Shown: positions 37,705 to 49,590, counted from the first letter of the stretch. The stretch: DNA of 64,000 nt from Arion vulgaris (GCA_020796225.1 CM036775.1:8508171-8572170); one strand, 5' to 3'. Notes: generated by a model not told the origin, from the letters alone. Made by a program: numbers and translations.

Positions 37705-38065
37705 ATAGTTAGTTAGTTAGTCTTTCCTCTTGGGCCTGTGGGCGGCATAGGGCAGAGGTCATAGCTCTCCATGTCTCGCGGTTCGTTGCTATCTGTTTTA
37801 GGTCTTTAATGTTTACTAGGCCCATCGTTGAGCCTTCTCTGGTGATAGTTCTACGCAGAGTCTCTCTTGGTCTTCCTCGTTTTCTTTTCCCCTCTGGTGT
37901 CCATATGAGGGATTGGTAAGGGAGTCTCTCTCATCCATTCTAAGTGTGTGGCCGATGTAGTTCCAGCGGCGCTTTCTTATAAAATTTGATACATTTTCTT
38001 GCTTGGTCTCTTGTCTTATTTGTGTATTAGGTCTGAAATCTGACCATTTGATGTTCAGTATTGTG
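37705..38065 (-). pseudogene. LINE 3' end
   Basis: Minus blocks SLIWTPEGKRKRGRPRETLR, LKQIATNREAWRAMTSALC and RPQAQEE, an RTE-like end, with an (AGTT)n tail at 37705. Confidence 0.75.
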
Positions 38066-38104
38066 ATGTAATGACAATGAGCAAATCTCAGTCACAAAAA
38101 TTAA

Positions 38105-38285
38105 CTACATATGAAATACTTTACCTGTGAAAAGTTATCAACAACATCAGAAAAGACAGACTCAACAACATCAGCCAAGAAAGAAAGTTTAAACATAACC
38201 TTGCTTGAATTACATTGTGAAACAAAGAATGAAGTGGTTTAGCCACTTAATAAGAATGCACCCAATCTCCTGTGGAGATCAAATT
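38105..38285 (+). pseudogene. LINE fragment related to 8265-8400
   Basis: It shares CAAAGAATGAAGTGGTTT.GC and CCACTTAATAAGAATGCA with the 8.3-kb fragment. Confidence 0.65.
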
Positions 38286-38289
38286 CAAC

Positions 38290-38825
38290 CTGCAATTAAC
38301 ACTTTTGTAATCTAGCAGTTGATGTGGATAGGCTAAAATGAAAATCCGATTCACTGCCACAGTCTATGAGGGTATTCAGAATGTCGGCTCTATCTATCGG
38401 CTGATCCTATGATATGATGGCAGAGTACGCCAGCCTGTCTTTCGAAGCAGTCAGAGATGTCGAACCAGCCACCACCTTTCGGATTATACTCAATAAATCA
38501 CTCAGAATGCACTCATATGTGTAGAGCTGAACACAAACATCAGATACAGCATTGGGTTCCTGCGAGACCTCAAGAAAAATAGCAGTGGTGTAAAGTAGGT
38601 AGACTTGAAGGGAAAACGAACGAACACATCCATCGTCAGCAAAAATTATGTGCCCAAATGCCTACAGCGTTTCCATGCCCAAATTGGGCTAGTCAGTCAT
38701 CTATATACACATCAAATGTAACAATATTAACAATTAAAAAACTGTTATCTCGAGAGCTGATGAAAATTTGATGTACAGAGTTGTCTTATCATTACTTATT
38801 ATAGACGAACAACAACGTCTACAGT
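38290..38825. other. No gene recognised
   Basis: Mixed composition, probably old transposon sequence (a frame near 38500-38590 reads LNTNIRYSIGFLRDLKKN) but not assignable. Confidence 0.3.
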
Positions 38826-38829
38826 CCTC

Positions 38830-39095
38830 AATGTGTGTATTTGTGACATGTGTTTCTGTATATGTTTTTTGTATGTGTGTTTCTTTACTTGTGTTTTGTT
38901 ATATGTTCTATGTATGTACGTGTTCTGTGTACGTGTGTTTATGTGTACGTGTTTGTTCTGTGTCGGTGCTTCTGTTCGTGTGTTTCTGTGGTTGTGTGTG
39001 CACGGGTACGTTCTTGTACGTGTTGTTCTGTGAATGTGTGTGTTCTGTGTAGTTGTGTGTTCTGTGTACGTGTGTGGATGTGTGCATGCATATAT
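38830..39095. repeat. TGTG/TCTG-rich simple tract
   Basis: Imperfect GTGT, TTCTGTGTACGTGTG units. Cys/Val-rich open frames are artefacts. Confidence 0.8.
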
Positions 39096-39339
39096 CCGTG
39101 ACCAGATCGACGGGTTTAAAGAAAAAATTATAGGAAATAAAACCACAACGTCGCTGACCTCCATTCCAGTATTGTTCGATAAAGGAAATTTATTTGAAAA
39201 ACAATTTACCATACTAAATCAAGGTTTATTTTAAATGAACAAATTCAGTTTAACGCTAAAATATCAGTAGTAGTAAAATTTTCATCACTAAATAACCAAT
39301 ACTCGTAGAATTATGTACAATTTTCGCATCTGAGCTAGT

Positions 39340-39490
39340 CGGCCTTTGTTGCCGTGACCACATTACCCTTTCGCAAATCCCCAAATGTGGCGCTGCAACA
39401 ACCGAGGGAACTCCGCTGAGAATCGTCTTGATGAGGCGCAGATAAAACAGCTGCGCGTAAAGACATAACACACACACACACACACACCAC
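39340..39490 (+). pseudogene. LINE fragment with (CA)n end
   Basis: The frame QMWRCNNRGNSAENRLDEAQ matches the QMWRCNNKRGTRIAENHRIV block at 26780; it ends in (CA)n at 39467-39487. Confidence 0.65.
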
Positions 39491-39589
39491 CCATCATGTT
39501 CAACAATGTTTAATTATTTATATATGGAAATGTATTGTTTGATTCTACATTTGTGTGATGTGTGGAAGTAAATTCTTCATTTATATTGT

Positions 39590-39690
39590 ATCCTTTGTTG
39601 ATAAAGGCCTTTTGGTAGAAACGTTTGTTATTGTTATTGCATTTTGTAAACTACAGTACTTGTGTTTCTGTTTCTCCAAGTATTTATATC
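39590..39690 (+). pseudogene. Penelope-like 3' segment
   Basis: The stretch GTTGATAAAGGCCTTTTGGT…TTTGTAAACTACAGTACTTG resembles the 3' segment found inverted at 40390-40660. It is interrupted by a LINE tail. Confidence 0.5.
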
Positions 39691-39961
39691 ATCATCATCA
39701 TCAGTTGCGTATCCTTTATAGGACGTTGCTCTCCTTGCAGCACATCTGAAATTCACTCTGTCTCTTGCCAGTTCACCACTTGTCGGTGGTCCTATTCATG
39801 GTTTCTTTAATATCTTGTAGCCATCTTCTTCTTGGTCCCCTCTGCGTCCTGGGACCCTGCCCTCTAATATTTTCTTTCCAAGCCATCTGACGCTTGATGT
39901 GACCAAAGTATGTAATTTTTCTGTATTGTATGTTGTTTATCAGCCAATTCTGTATTTATAT
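39680..39961 (-). mobile_element. 5'-truncated LINE tail with 10-bp TSD
   Basis: GTATTTATAT at 39680-39689 and 39952-39961. The insert begins (CAT)n then AGTTGCGTATCCTTTATAGG, the same 3' end as 8840-9110. Confidence 0.85.
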
Positions 39962-39964
39962 ATG

Positions 39965-40385
39965 ATAATAATAACAATAATAAATATCATCATTTATGTG
40001 AGGTCTATCATCATAACTCTCCGGACATCTCCCGGTACTCCGATTCCCCATCAATAAATCCATCAGAGCACCCAAAGGCCAACATGCCAGTTCGATGTTG
40101 ATTAATCAATCTCTTTACATATTTGGTGCGTCGTTCTTTTCAGGCTATACCAAATCGATATCTATCTCTTACAATCTGATCAGTGACTGGGATTTAAAGC
40201 CTGAAAACTAATATCATATTAATTTCTATGTTTCCTTATGTAGTACATCAAACAATATCGAACATGATTATGGAGATCACCTCTCTCCCCAGGACATTCT
40301 CGTCGGTCCCGGAACAACAGGCCATCGATGCCATTATCATATCAGACCAGATTTCCAAAAAACAACGAAACCCTGGCCTAAACGT
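39965..40385. other. No gene recognised
   Basis: An (AATA)n-like run at 39965-39985, then AT-rich sequence with no recognised frame. Confidence 0.35.
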
Positions 40386-40389
40386 GTAA

Positions 40390-40810
40390 TGGTAGCATAT
40401 CAGTATATATATGAGACTGCAGTAAAACTATTAGATTGGCGAAACACGTAATCACAAATTACTGTAGTTTTACAAATTACAAAAACAATGACAAAATACA
40501 GCAACGTTTCAAAAAGGGCCCCCTTTATCAGCAAACGAACAACAGGAGTGACGAATTTAAAATAAACAATTACATTTGGACGACTAAGCGGAGACATTCA
40601 AACGTTTCTTATGAAAATCTGGAATAAACACGAATAACGAAATAAATGTAACACAAAAACAATAAAAACTAAAAATAGAAAAGACGAGAAACAATAAAAC
40701 ATCAAGTAAATATTAACTTGAATATGCATATATGCACATATAGGTTACATGGCATGGAAGAAAGTACTAAGAAGCATAGAAAGTAGAGCGTTGAGTCCTT
40801 AGGGGCGCAA
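40390..40810 (-). mobile_element. Penelope-like element, inverted 3' segment
   Basis: On minus it carries CTGATAAAGGGGGCCCTTTT and …GAAACGTTGCTGTATTTTG, the typical region after the Penelope-like ORF, and at 40805-40700 a block (GGACTCAACGCTCTACTTTC) that is repeated in sense orientation at 41780-41880. It precedes the coding part in opposite orientation. Confidence 0.65.
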
Positions 40811-40844
40811 TGTACCATGTAACGAAATAAAACGACTCTCACGA

Positions 40845-41890
40845 GAAAATCGACTACGATCATCAAAAGGAACATGATCGGATGGGTTTTCAACTTTCTT
40901 GACATCACTATCACCATAAACCTATCCAATATCACAACATCAGTATATTATAAGCCTACTGACGCACATAGTTTTCTCCTTTATCCTCTTCCGTTCACCA
41001 GGGGTTTTTGTGATTCTTTGTCCTTCTCCCAACTCTTGCGTCTTCGTCGCCTGTGTAGCTAGGACGATAGTTTTCTTGATAGAACTCGCAAGATGCTTGA
41101 TTTCTTCCGCAAGAGCCTATACCCGGAGAAGGTGCTTGTATCTGCTATGCTTCGAGTTGAGAAAATTACTCGCCAGAAGGCTCTTACCACCAACATAGGA
41201 CTTCCAACTCTGACAGGGTGAAACTTATCTTAACTTTCCACCCTCATGGTTCACTGGTGAAAAATGTTTTATTCGTCATCTGTGTATTCTTAAGTCAGAT
41301 CCTGAGACACGTTCAGTCTTCCAAAACTATCCTCTGGTGGCTTCCAGACGGGACAAAACTCTTAAGGATATGTTGGTATACATTCCTATTAAATCCAAGA
41401 TGAAAGTCATTTTTGGGACCGTCCAAATTGACCGTTAGCATTGCAATACGTGTGCTTATGTGATCAGAACCGTATCTTTCCTAAAGCCATGTTTGTTATT
41501 GAAGATGATTTCACAAACGAGTCCCGCAATATAATCTACGTCATCATTTGCAAACGGTGCAACAAGGCATATATCGACGAAACAGGCAAACTGCCTAGTT
41601 AACGTTTTGGCCAACACTTTCACGATATACGCCAGTGCTCTTTGACCCGTAGCCCTCTTTCAATGTTACTGACAATGTGGGAGATCGCGACGTCCAGGTG
41701 AAAGCCATCCGAATCATGTTCCCCTGATGATCAAATCGATTTGCACTAGTGAATCGTTTCATTTCATTCGAACTCATGGACTCAACGCTCTACATTTCTA
41801 TGCTTCTTACTACTTTCTCTTCTCATGCTCCATATTCTATATTTTATATGTTCAAATGTACATAAGTTATATATTTACTTTGATTTTTTT
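40845..41890 (+). pseudogene. Penelope-like retroelement: RT end, linker and GIY-YIG endonuclease
   Basis: Blocks in order on plus: SVYYKPTDAHSFLLYP and SFSQLLRLRRLCS (RT end), LTFHPHGSLVKNVLF, a frame-shifted RRDKTLKDMLVYIPIKSK, CNTCAYV, and VIICKRCNKAYIDETGKL…RFGQHFHDIR, the GIY-YIG domain (I.C..C…YI.ETG). Stops and frame shifts show it is dead. These are the diagnostic parts of endonuclease-bearing Penelope-like elements. The N-terminal RT core is missing. Confidence 0.85.
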
Positions 41891-42029
41891 ATTGTTTTCT
41901 TCTTTTCCCACCTTCTGTCCCGATCAAGTTTGGACACGACTTTCATCTGAGCCAAAAGTCGAGAAACATTACACTTTTCTTCTTCGATGTTCTAGCCTTG
42001 TTTTTATCATTCTCATTTGTGATATATAA

Positions 42030-42375
42030 ACACAAACATCAGAACTAATGTACATGCACCAACCTTCAGCACCTATTTGAGCACAGTTGCTTATCATTCG
42101 GTGGAGTGTTCGATTTCAGCCAGCTATTGTGTGCGGATTCGCTTCTTCCGCTAGCCTTTGACTGTCCCCAGCCAAAACCCACAAGGCAGTGGGTTGCTAT
42201 TTTCTTTCAGTGCAGGGGACCCTTAGACGGCCTGTCCTCCAGGGCTTTTGAAACCATCTACCCAACAAATCCGGTCGTTTTAATGGGCACCTTGGTTTGT
42301 CGCCCGCTCGGGTTTTTGAACGGTTTGCTCCGTTAGGCGGTTGTCCCCAATCAGCCTACAATGCACAGTAGTTCC
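42030..42375 (-). repeat. Dispersed repeat T2, copy 3 (most complete)
   Basis: Inverted relative to 57420-57740. Shared: GGCTGGGGACAGTC, AACGACCGG, GCTAGCGGA.…. Direct continuation into the GC-rich segment to the right. Confidence 0.75.
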
Positions 42376-43155
42376 CCGCGGGCGGGAAAACTGGCTTACC
42401 TCTGCTGGGCTTTCCAGTCGTTTTGACAGTGGGTGGCACTACACCTCTTTCTCCACATGGCGCCCTCACTGGTTTTGCTTCTGCAGGGCTCTCCAGCACA
42501 TTTGGGTGGGATAAAACCCTCTGCAACGCTGCCGCTGTCGCTGCCGCGCGCCTCGCTTGCACTGGGTTTGCCTCTGCTGCTTCTGGTTCTGCACACTTGG
42601 GTGGGGCGCACACCCTCTTCCGCTGCATTGCTTGCCTCGCTTTCCACGCTTGCCACGCCGGCCCCTTTCTTTGTCCTGGTGCCTACCTCACCATTTCTGT
42701 CAATTACATTGGGCTGTCCGACTTCGATGGGGTAAAAGCCGAGTTTCACCCCATGATGCCCATGTGCAACTCAGCTCGACTCCAAGCATGCTCATCGGCT
42801 CTTGTGCAGAGGTTCGAGAGAGAGCATGTTCGGGATCCGAATGTTGCCACACGCGGGACACCGTTTCTTCGGTGGCTTTGGGTCGTGCACCATCTCTGTG
42901 ATGGGCCAGTGCTTTGACCTATGTGGCTCTGCTTGCGGTTCAACTCAGCGCCCATCATACTCATCGGCTCTTGGGCAGAATTCCAAGAGAGAGTATGCTT
43001 GGAATCCGAGTTCCACCGCGCGATGTTCCACGTGTATCATTCCTCCTTTTCCCATCGGCCGGGAGAGTCGAGCATTGATAGTCACTCTGGGAGTTCGCTC
43101 GTCTATGTTGCGAGCGGATCCCATCAAGCATGACTACCTTTGCATCTCTACTTAT
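42376..43155. other. GC-rich segment with internal duplication, possible element interior
   Basis: Clearly GC-richer than its surroundings and open on both strands (164 codons on plus from 42423; 117 on minus from 42749). On minus a block PKPPKKRCPACGN has a CPxCG zinc-ribbon look. An internal tandem duplication of roughly 180-200 bp shares CAAGAGCCGATGAG.ATG and CATACTCTCTCT. It lies between T2 and T1 ends, so it is probably the interior of a mobile element. No family recognised. Confidence 0.4.
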
Positions 43156-43159
43156 ACCA

Positions 43160-43316
43160 GAGTAGCTCTCCCCGATCCCAGCCCCCTTAGCCAGACCGGA
43201 ACCAGAGTCTATTTCTAGGGTCAACTCGTGGAGGTTGGAGGCAGGGTCTTGGTTAGCGTGCCCCTTCGCTAACCCTGGTTCATGTCACCGCCATGACCTC
43301 ATGAGCCTTTGACCCC
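43160..43316 (-). repeat. Dispersed repeat T1, copy 2
   Basis: Inverse of 245-410: GACCGGAACCAGAGTCT, CTAACCCTGG, ATGACCTCATGAGCCTTTGA. Confidence 0.75.
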
Positions 43317-43712
43317 ACATTACACTTTGAGAACCACTGTCTGCTGATAATCTGATGACGTGGTCGAACCAATTAATATATTTAGTGATGGCGATCAGTA
43401 CTGATCGGAAAACGAATGACCTATTTGATGTGACGTGTGGAGATAACGATCTGTCAACTAAACAGATGATGAAATGGATTACTACAATAAAGATGATGAA
43501 GGAAGACAATGTGTCCAATAAAAATGATAAATAACACACAAACAGACTGTCAATAACAAAAGCTGACCATTAACTTCTGTTATTTATTCAAGTATGGACG
43601 TCAGCAAAGGGAGAGAATAAAACCAACTAGTGTCGCCAGGTGTGGATAATGGGACAGTTATCCCCTTCATTGTATAATCTTATAGTTTGTTTGTTAGCTG
43701 TTGTCTGCTGGA
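43317..43712 (-). repeat. Dispersed repeat U, uninterrupted copy
   Basis: Contiguous counterpart of 26395-26525 plus 27571-27862. It begins at a hAT-like CACTTTGAGAACCACTG terminus. Confidence 0.8.
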
Positions 43713-44020
43713 CACATAACTCTGGATTTATTTCTCTTGTAGTACAGCTGTAGATCATATCCAAGCTCTACACAAAACTTGCTTTTATTTTATCAAGATT
43801 TATTTCTTCTATCTATATTGTGTTTATTGATTTCTTTTTCCTACATCGTCTGTGGCTGCAGTTTTTCTTGTTTTGTCTCTGAACGTTCCCATTTACGAAA
43901 TGGTTACAAATGTTTGATGTCAATGAAAACTTTTGTTGAAATATGGTGTCCGTTGTTTGAAGTTGATGATGGTTATTGTTTACTGGTTATTGGTTACTAA
44001 ACGGACGTCATTGCACTCCG
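43713..44020. other. No gene recognised
   Basis: AT-rich; a plus frame at 43779-44000 (73 codons) has no recognisable content. Confidence 0.35.
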
Positions 44021-44024
44021 GGCA

Positions 44025-44280
44025 GATCCATAGGTGCTCAGTCTCCCCAACAGATATCGAAGAGTATGTATACTGATGGTTCCGTGGCTCGCTGATTAAA
44101 CACACTCCTCACTCTGCCCCTAAGGTATGCAGTTCTACTTGTACACCGGGTAACTCCAAACTGCCTAAATCGCTTGATAGACTCAACATCGATTTTAGTG
44201 TCCTCATCCACAGACAGTCGCGAAGAGACCGAAGAACATCCCCCTTATCCATCTTCAACTTTCCAACAATCGATTTTGGT
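44025..44280 (-). repeat. Dispersed repeat, copy of 18415-18670
   Basis: On minus includes GAGACTGAGCACCTATGGAT and GTCCTCATCC inverse blocks; short frame GETEHLWICPECNDV. Confidence 0.55.
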
Positions 44281-44284
44281 AATA

Positions 44285-44605
44285 AGAAAGATGATGAAGA
44301 TAATGTTATAATGATGAAGATGATGGCAATAATGATGATGATTATGATGTTAATAATGAATATATTGATAATTATGAAGATAATAATGATGAGAGAAATT
44401 ATAATAGTAAGATGATGATGATGATAATCACGAAGATGATGATAATCACGAAGATGATGTATTAAAATGATGAGAATAAAGAGGAAGGGAGAAAATGATG
44501 CTAGTGATGAAAATAATATTATAAATGATGAAGATGACGATGGCAGTGATAAAAATAATAAAAATGATGAGGATAATGTTAATATATCGATAACGATAAT
44601 GTAGA
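44285..44605. repeat. (GATGAT/AATAAT)n microsatellite tract
   Basis: Imperfect GATGAAGATGAT and AATAATGAT units. Confidence 0.9.
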
Positions 44606-44639
44606 TATCTATTGTAGTTGTGCATTGCCAGCAAGGTTT

Positions 44640-47400
44640 ATTGAATTAGAGCAAGGAGTGAGGCAGAGCAGGCACAGTCAGTGGAGACAAACACTGTCTA
44701 CAAGGCGGCAGCAGCAAAATACAGAAGAGAGGTAAAACGAGCGGCGAGACAGAGTTGGGTCAAAACAACCGACTCCCTGAACCTCGATAGGGACGGCCAT
44801 AAACTGTGGAAGCTGGCCAAAGCGCTGAGCGATGAAAACACTAGCAGACCACCTATAGTCCTCGAACAAAACAACAAGATGGCTTCGGTAGGAAGCAGCA
44901 AACATCCTGATGCAACAATATGCCGAAGTCAGCAGAGTAAGCATAGCGAAGGAAAAGTTGATGCCACAAGAGAAAGCTCGGGCTCTCAAGGCGAGCCGAG
45001 GAAAGCAGATAGTCACCTAACGGACACATTCACCAGTAACGAGCTGGAAGAGGCTTTAAGGGACCTGAAACCCAGAAAGTCGCCAGGAAAAGATGGGATC
45101 ACCAATGAGATGCTTAAAAACTTGGGAATCAGAGCAAAGGTCGCTCTACTGTCCGTTCTCAACATTGTGGAAAACAGGCATGGTACCGCAAGAATGGAAA
45201 GAAGCAATCATGGTGCCCACCCTAAAACCAGGCAAAATAAACTTGACCAGCGAGTTACAGACCAATAGCCTCCTAAGCTGCACGGCAAACTTATGGGCGC
45301 ATGGTGAACAAACCTTATCCTGGCACTTGAAGCAAAGGGCTGCTATGGCACAACAAGGCGGTTTTCGGAGATACAGATCCACAGAGGATCAAGTAACCTA
45401 CATTGTCCAGGAAATCGAGGACGGTTTCCAAGAAAAGAAACAGACACTGGCAGTTTTGGTAGATATGGAGAAGGCTTTTGACACAGTCTGGAAAGAAGGA
45501 TTAAGCAAAACTGCTCACCCTCGGCGAAAAGGGGAAGAATGTACAATTGGCTCGATAGATACCTAGAGAACAGAACAGCAAGGGTTCAGGTTCAGGGTAC
45601 AAAAGTATGAAGGCCACACTGGAGCAAGGCCCCCCAAGGAGGAGTGCTCTCACCGACTCTCTTTCCAGTCTTCGTCAATGACATTGCAACATGCCTCCCA
45701 GAACGAGTTCACTCTGCCATGTATGCCGACGACTTGGCAATATGGGCGAGAGAAGAGTCAATGCCCACAGCAGAAAATCGACTGCAAGCTACATTAAATA
45801 ACCTTGAAGTGTGGTCAGCAAAGTGGAATATGAAAATAAATCCTTAAAAGACCACTTACACTGTGTTCTCCCAGAACAACAAGGATTACAAGATAACGCT
45901 TAAAGTCAATGGGCAGAACCTTCCAGAAAATAAAACCCCAACGTACCTAGGTCATTCGACGAAAGCTGACTTGGTACCCAGATCGAAAATGCTACGGCAA
46001 AAAGCGAGGCATAGGCTAACAATGATGCGTAAACTCGCAGGTTCCACATGAGGAGCAAACACCAGAATTCTCAAGACACTTTTCTCTGGTAGAGTGCGAC
46101 CGGTCCTATAGTACGGTATGGCAGCGTGGAGCAATGCATCTAACAAGCAATTCGCAAAAGTGAGCAGCAGTCAAAACCGGGCTTTACGCATTATCACTGG
46201 AGCCATAAAGTCCACGCCCATCAAGGCGATGGAGACAATCACCGGCATCCAACCAATGACTGACCGAAGTGACAAAAAGTAGTAGTACTTGCGGAAAAAC
46301 TCAAACGGCTCGAATCATCAATGCATGAAAGAATGTATGAATTCGGAAAGTGGAGAATACAGAGATCTAACTTCGTTAGAATCTCTAAGGCACTGACCAG
46401 AGACCACCCAGTCCTTTCCAAATGCACAGCCAAACCAATCCCGGAAATCGACAAGTGTCCGTCATGGAAAACAAAAATGCCATAACTAAGGGAATCAATC
46501 CCAGGCATACTGAACAAAAGGGATCAAACAAACCTCGACAGAAAAACTGCAGCAGAAGAGCACATAGAATCAGAGTACCCTGAAAATGAGTGGACTCACC
46601 TCTACACGGACGGATCGGCAAATAACGCAATAAGCGATGGCGGAGGAGGAATAGTGCTAAAATCTCAAAGAAAGTCACGGTCAGAAAGCGATTGCAACTG
46701 GCAAATACTCGAATAACTACCGAGCAGAGGCAGAGGCAATCAAAGAGGAGCGGCAGAAATGATCTTGGAAAGCACTACACGTAACAAGGTCGTGATATTC
46801 ACCGATGCTCTATCGGTCATCACGGCACTCAAATGCGTTGGCAAAACTGAATGAGCTCAAAACGTCCCTCGCTGAACTAACGAGTTCCCTCAAACGCACC
46901 GTCATCCAGTGGATACCGTCACCCCTGCAACGTTAGAAACGAAGCGGCCGACAAGCTAGCCAAAGAGGGCGGGCGACTACCCCAGACTGATCTCGAGATC
47001 AGCTATGAGGAAGTCAAAACAACCATCGGTTCGCACTATCGAAGCAAATGGGCAAAGACCACCCGCAGTAAAAGACAGTGACGGATACTAAGGTCTCTCT
47101 CGCAGTGAACAAGTTGCCATATTTCGCCTCCGTACCGGCCACAACAAGCTCAGAGCCAACATGTTCCATAAATTTAAAAATTTGGGACAACTAGCCTGTG
47201 CCCATGCAATATGGCAGACATGACGACAGAACACGTCTTGCAAAACTGTCAACGTTTAGCAGGTATACGAAAAGAGTACTGGCCACAACACACAGGCTTC
47301 ATGAAAAGCTGTACAGAGGAACAGAGTCCTAAAAACAACAGTAAAATTCATGATAGAAGTTGGTCCATCAGGCTAGGCCGGGAACGCAAGGAAAGGAGTT
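44640..47400 (+). mobile_element. I-group LINE, 5'-truncated and decayed (RT-RNase H-end)
   Basis: It starts in the pre-RT region. Recognisable parts: LEEALRDLKPRKSPGKDGIT (45045), VPQEWKEAIMVPTLKPGK (45180), AQQGGFRRYRSTEDQVTYIV and DMEKAFDTVW (45350-45490), MYADDLAIW, the RT catalytic YADD (45719), WNMKINP (45825), YTDGSANNAISDGGGG (46600), FTDALSVIT (46797), and the …TEHVLQNCQRLAGIRKEYW end (47220). The frame shifts at about 45170, 45490, 46650, 46850 and elsewhere. The 3' end is GGCCGGGAACGCAAGGAAAG at 47380-47400. Confidence 0.9.
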
Positions 47401-48329
47401 TCTATTGAACACTTTTCCCTTCTGTATACTTTTTACCTTCTGTATACTTTTTTTATTCTGTACACTTTTTCTATTGTACACATTTTGCTTCTGCACACTT
47501 TTTCGGCTCTTAGGTCGACCCAGCCTCAACTGGGTACCAGACATGCTCTGGGAAAGTAAAGGCGGCCGGTGTGATGTTGACCACCTCACCCATCGTGTGT
47601 CAATGAAAAATACAGGTCTAACACTGTATTGCCCTATATACCACCACAGGGTATGAACAGGGGTTTCCCAAGAAGAATTCAACACTTTTCTTCTGTACAC
47701 TTTTTCTTCTGTACACTTTTTTTTATGTACACTTTATTTTACTGTATACTTTTTCTACTGTACACTTTATTTTACTGTATACTTTTTTCTACTGTACACT
47801 TTATTTTACTGTATACTTTTTTTCTACTGTACACTTTTTCCACTAGTACACTTTTTTCCCACTGTACACTTTTTCTACTGTACACTTTATTTTACTGTAT
47901 ACTTTTTTCTACTGTACACTTTTTAAAAAATTGAATATTTGTAAACAGTGATGAGTTTAAGAATATATTGTTTCTTATACTTCTTGTATATCTTATGTGT
48001 AGATTTTTTATGTCAACCGTATCATTTTTTGAAAAAAGGGTTCCAAGCTATACTTGTTCTTCCTTTTGTAACTAAAAAAATGTATATACTCACTGCTCTG
48101 TACACTTTTTCTTCTGCCGCATTACCAGATGTTGTGTACTATTGTATATACCATGTGTACATATTATTTATCCAAGGAAATATATAAATTTGCAATAATA
48201 AAGCAATGTCATTTACCAGCTAGATCTTCGCTAGAGAGGGTTTTAAGTTAACCATGTAGATTCGTGACATCTAAGGAACCATTATCGGTTTTGTCGTGAG
48301 AACGTGTGGAAGGAAGTCGTACATTGAAA

Positions 48330-49075
48330 AGTGATAATTGAGACACGCATATGACTACATTTAGGGTCAACCAGATAGCTGTCAGCGATGCAGAAACAAC
48401 CCCGGGTAGCGAGAACGCGCCCAATTCGACTGATCCCGACATCCCGTCGAAATCGTGAGGTAGCTACACCTCGTCTGGGCAGATCACCCACTATGACTTC
48501 TACCTGCAGTGCCTTTATTATTGCTCATTGTGAGCACGGCACTGCGAGACCACTGTCGATGTTTTAAAATTTAAGTGACCAAATTTCACCTCACGACGAG
48601 TAGCTGCGGGCTACGGACACAAACGTTACCTGCCTCTTATCGCTGGGAACCTTACCCATTTGGGGAGTACAGGAAAGACTCACGCAGCCGTCGAGACTTT
48701 GTTCGCAGTAATATTTGAGACAAGCATACGACTACACTTTTAGGTTCAACAACATATCTGTCAGCGATGCAGAAACATAACGCCGGGTAGCGAGAATGAG
48801 CTAAGAACTAGCCGTCAGACTTATCCCACATCCCCAGCGAAATCGTGAAAGGGACTACACCCCGCCAGGATAGATCGCCACCTATATTTCTACCTGCAGA
48901 GCCCTATTTCTCGTCGTGAGATCAGGGCTCATTATCGAGACAATTGTCAAGTTTTTAAAATATCAGTAACGTTTCAGACGAGGAGCTGCGGGCTACGGAC
49001 ACACAAAATTGTCTGTCTCTTATTGCTGGGAGTCTGACCCGCTGTGGCTAGCAGGGGTGAGACTCACGCAGCCGT
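48330..49075. repeat. Two ~375-bp direct repeats inside unit copy 1
   Basis: Both halves contain GAGACA.GCATA.GACTACA, TCAGCGATGCAGAAACA, GGGTAGCGAGAA, TATTTCTACCTGCAG, GAGCTGCGGGCTACGGACAC, TCTTATCGCTGGGA and GACTCACGCAGCCGT, in the same order. They recur at 51490-52245 and 54655-55395, giving six copies. No known RNA gene was recognised. Confidence 0.8.
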
Positions 49076-49472
49076 AGAGAATATGAGCGCAAGGCGGGCG
49101 ACACTGGCATTGTACGGTCACTGTCTATCTTGATCGATGTGCAAGCCAAGAAGACACACATTGGACATGGTACACCAGATATAGTATGTTCCGGGAGTGG
49201 TTTAATGTTCGCCCGTTGTCGTATGATTACCTTTGTAAAAATGTGATTTCTGTACTTAGCCAATTTTATTCTGTTCTACGAGCGATGGTCCCCTCCACCG
49301 TAGCTCGACTTAGGTAAGAGCTAGAGTTCTGAAATTTGGAAACCTGCTATTGTTTACTAATTCGAGTCGAACAGCAGTATTAATTTTTTTGTGGGATCAA
49401 CGATTTGGTCATTTTGCTCGGGTACGAAATGGAGTAAAACTCATTAAAAAAAACTATCATTTTCATAAAAGT

Positions 49473-49590
49473 ACGTTTTATATTCATCATCATCATCATC
49501 ATCAAGTAGCTTGCCACTCCCGGAACTTGTCTCCAATGACAACAGTCCTGAAATACTATGCTCTATGCAAGTTGACCGACGTATTATATT
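49473..49590 (-). mobile_element. 94-bp LINE tail with near-perfect 12-bp TSD (unit copy 1)
   Basis: ACGTTTTATATT (49473-49484) and ACGTATTATATT (49579-49590) flank (CAT)n plus the KFRE.QAT end of the 17450-17812 LINE family. It is present in all three unit copies (also about 52642-52759 and 55791-55910), so it predates the triplication. Confidence 0.75.

Noticed and set aside
42423..42917. 164-codon plus ORF in the GC-rich segment
   Set aside because: High GC keeps both strands open. The segment lies between repeat ends and has an internal tandem duplication; no recognisable domain on plus.
49048..49263. 71-codon minus ORF identical in three places (also 52216-52431, 55365-55580)
   Set aside because: Identity is explained by the tandem triplication of the 3.17-kb unit; no coding features.
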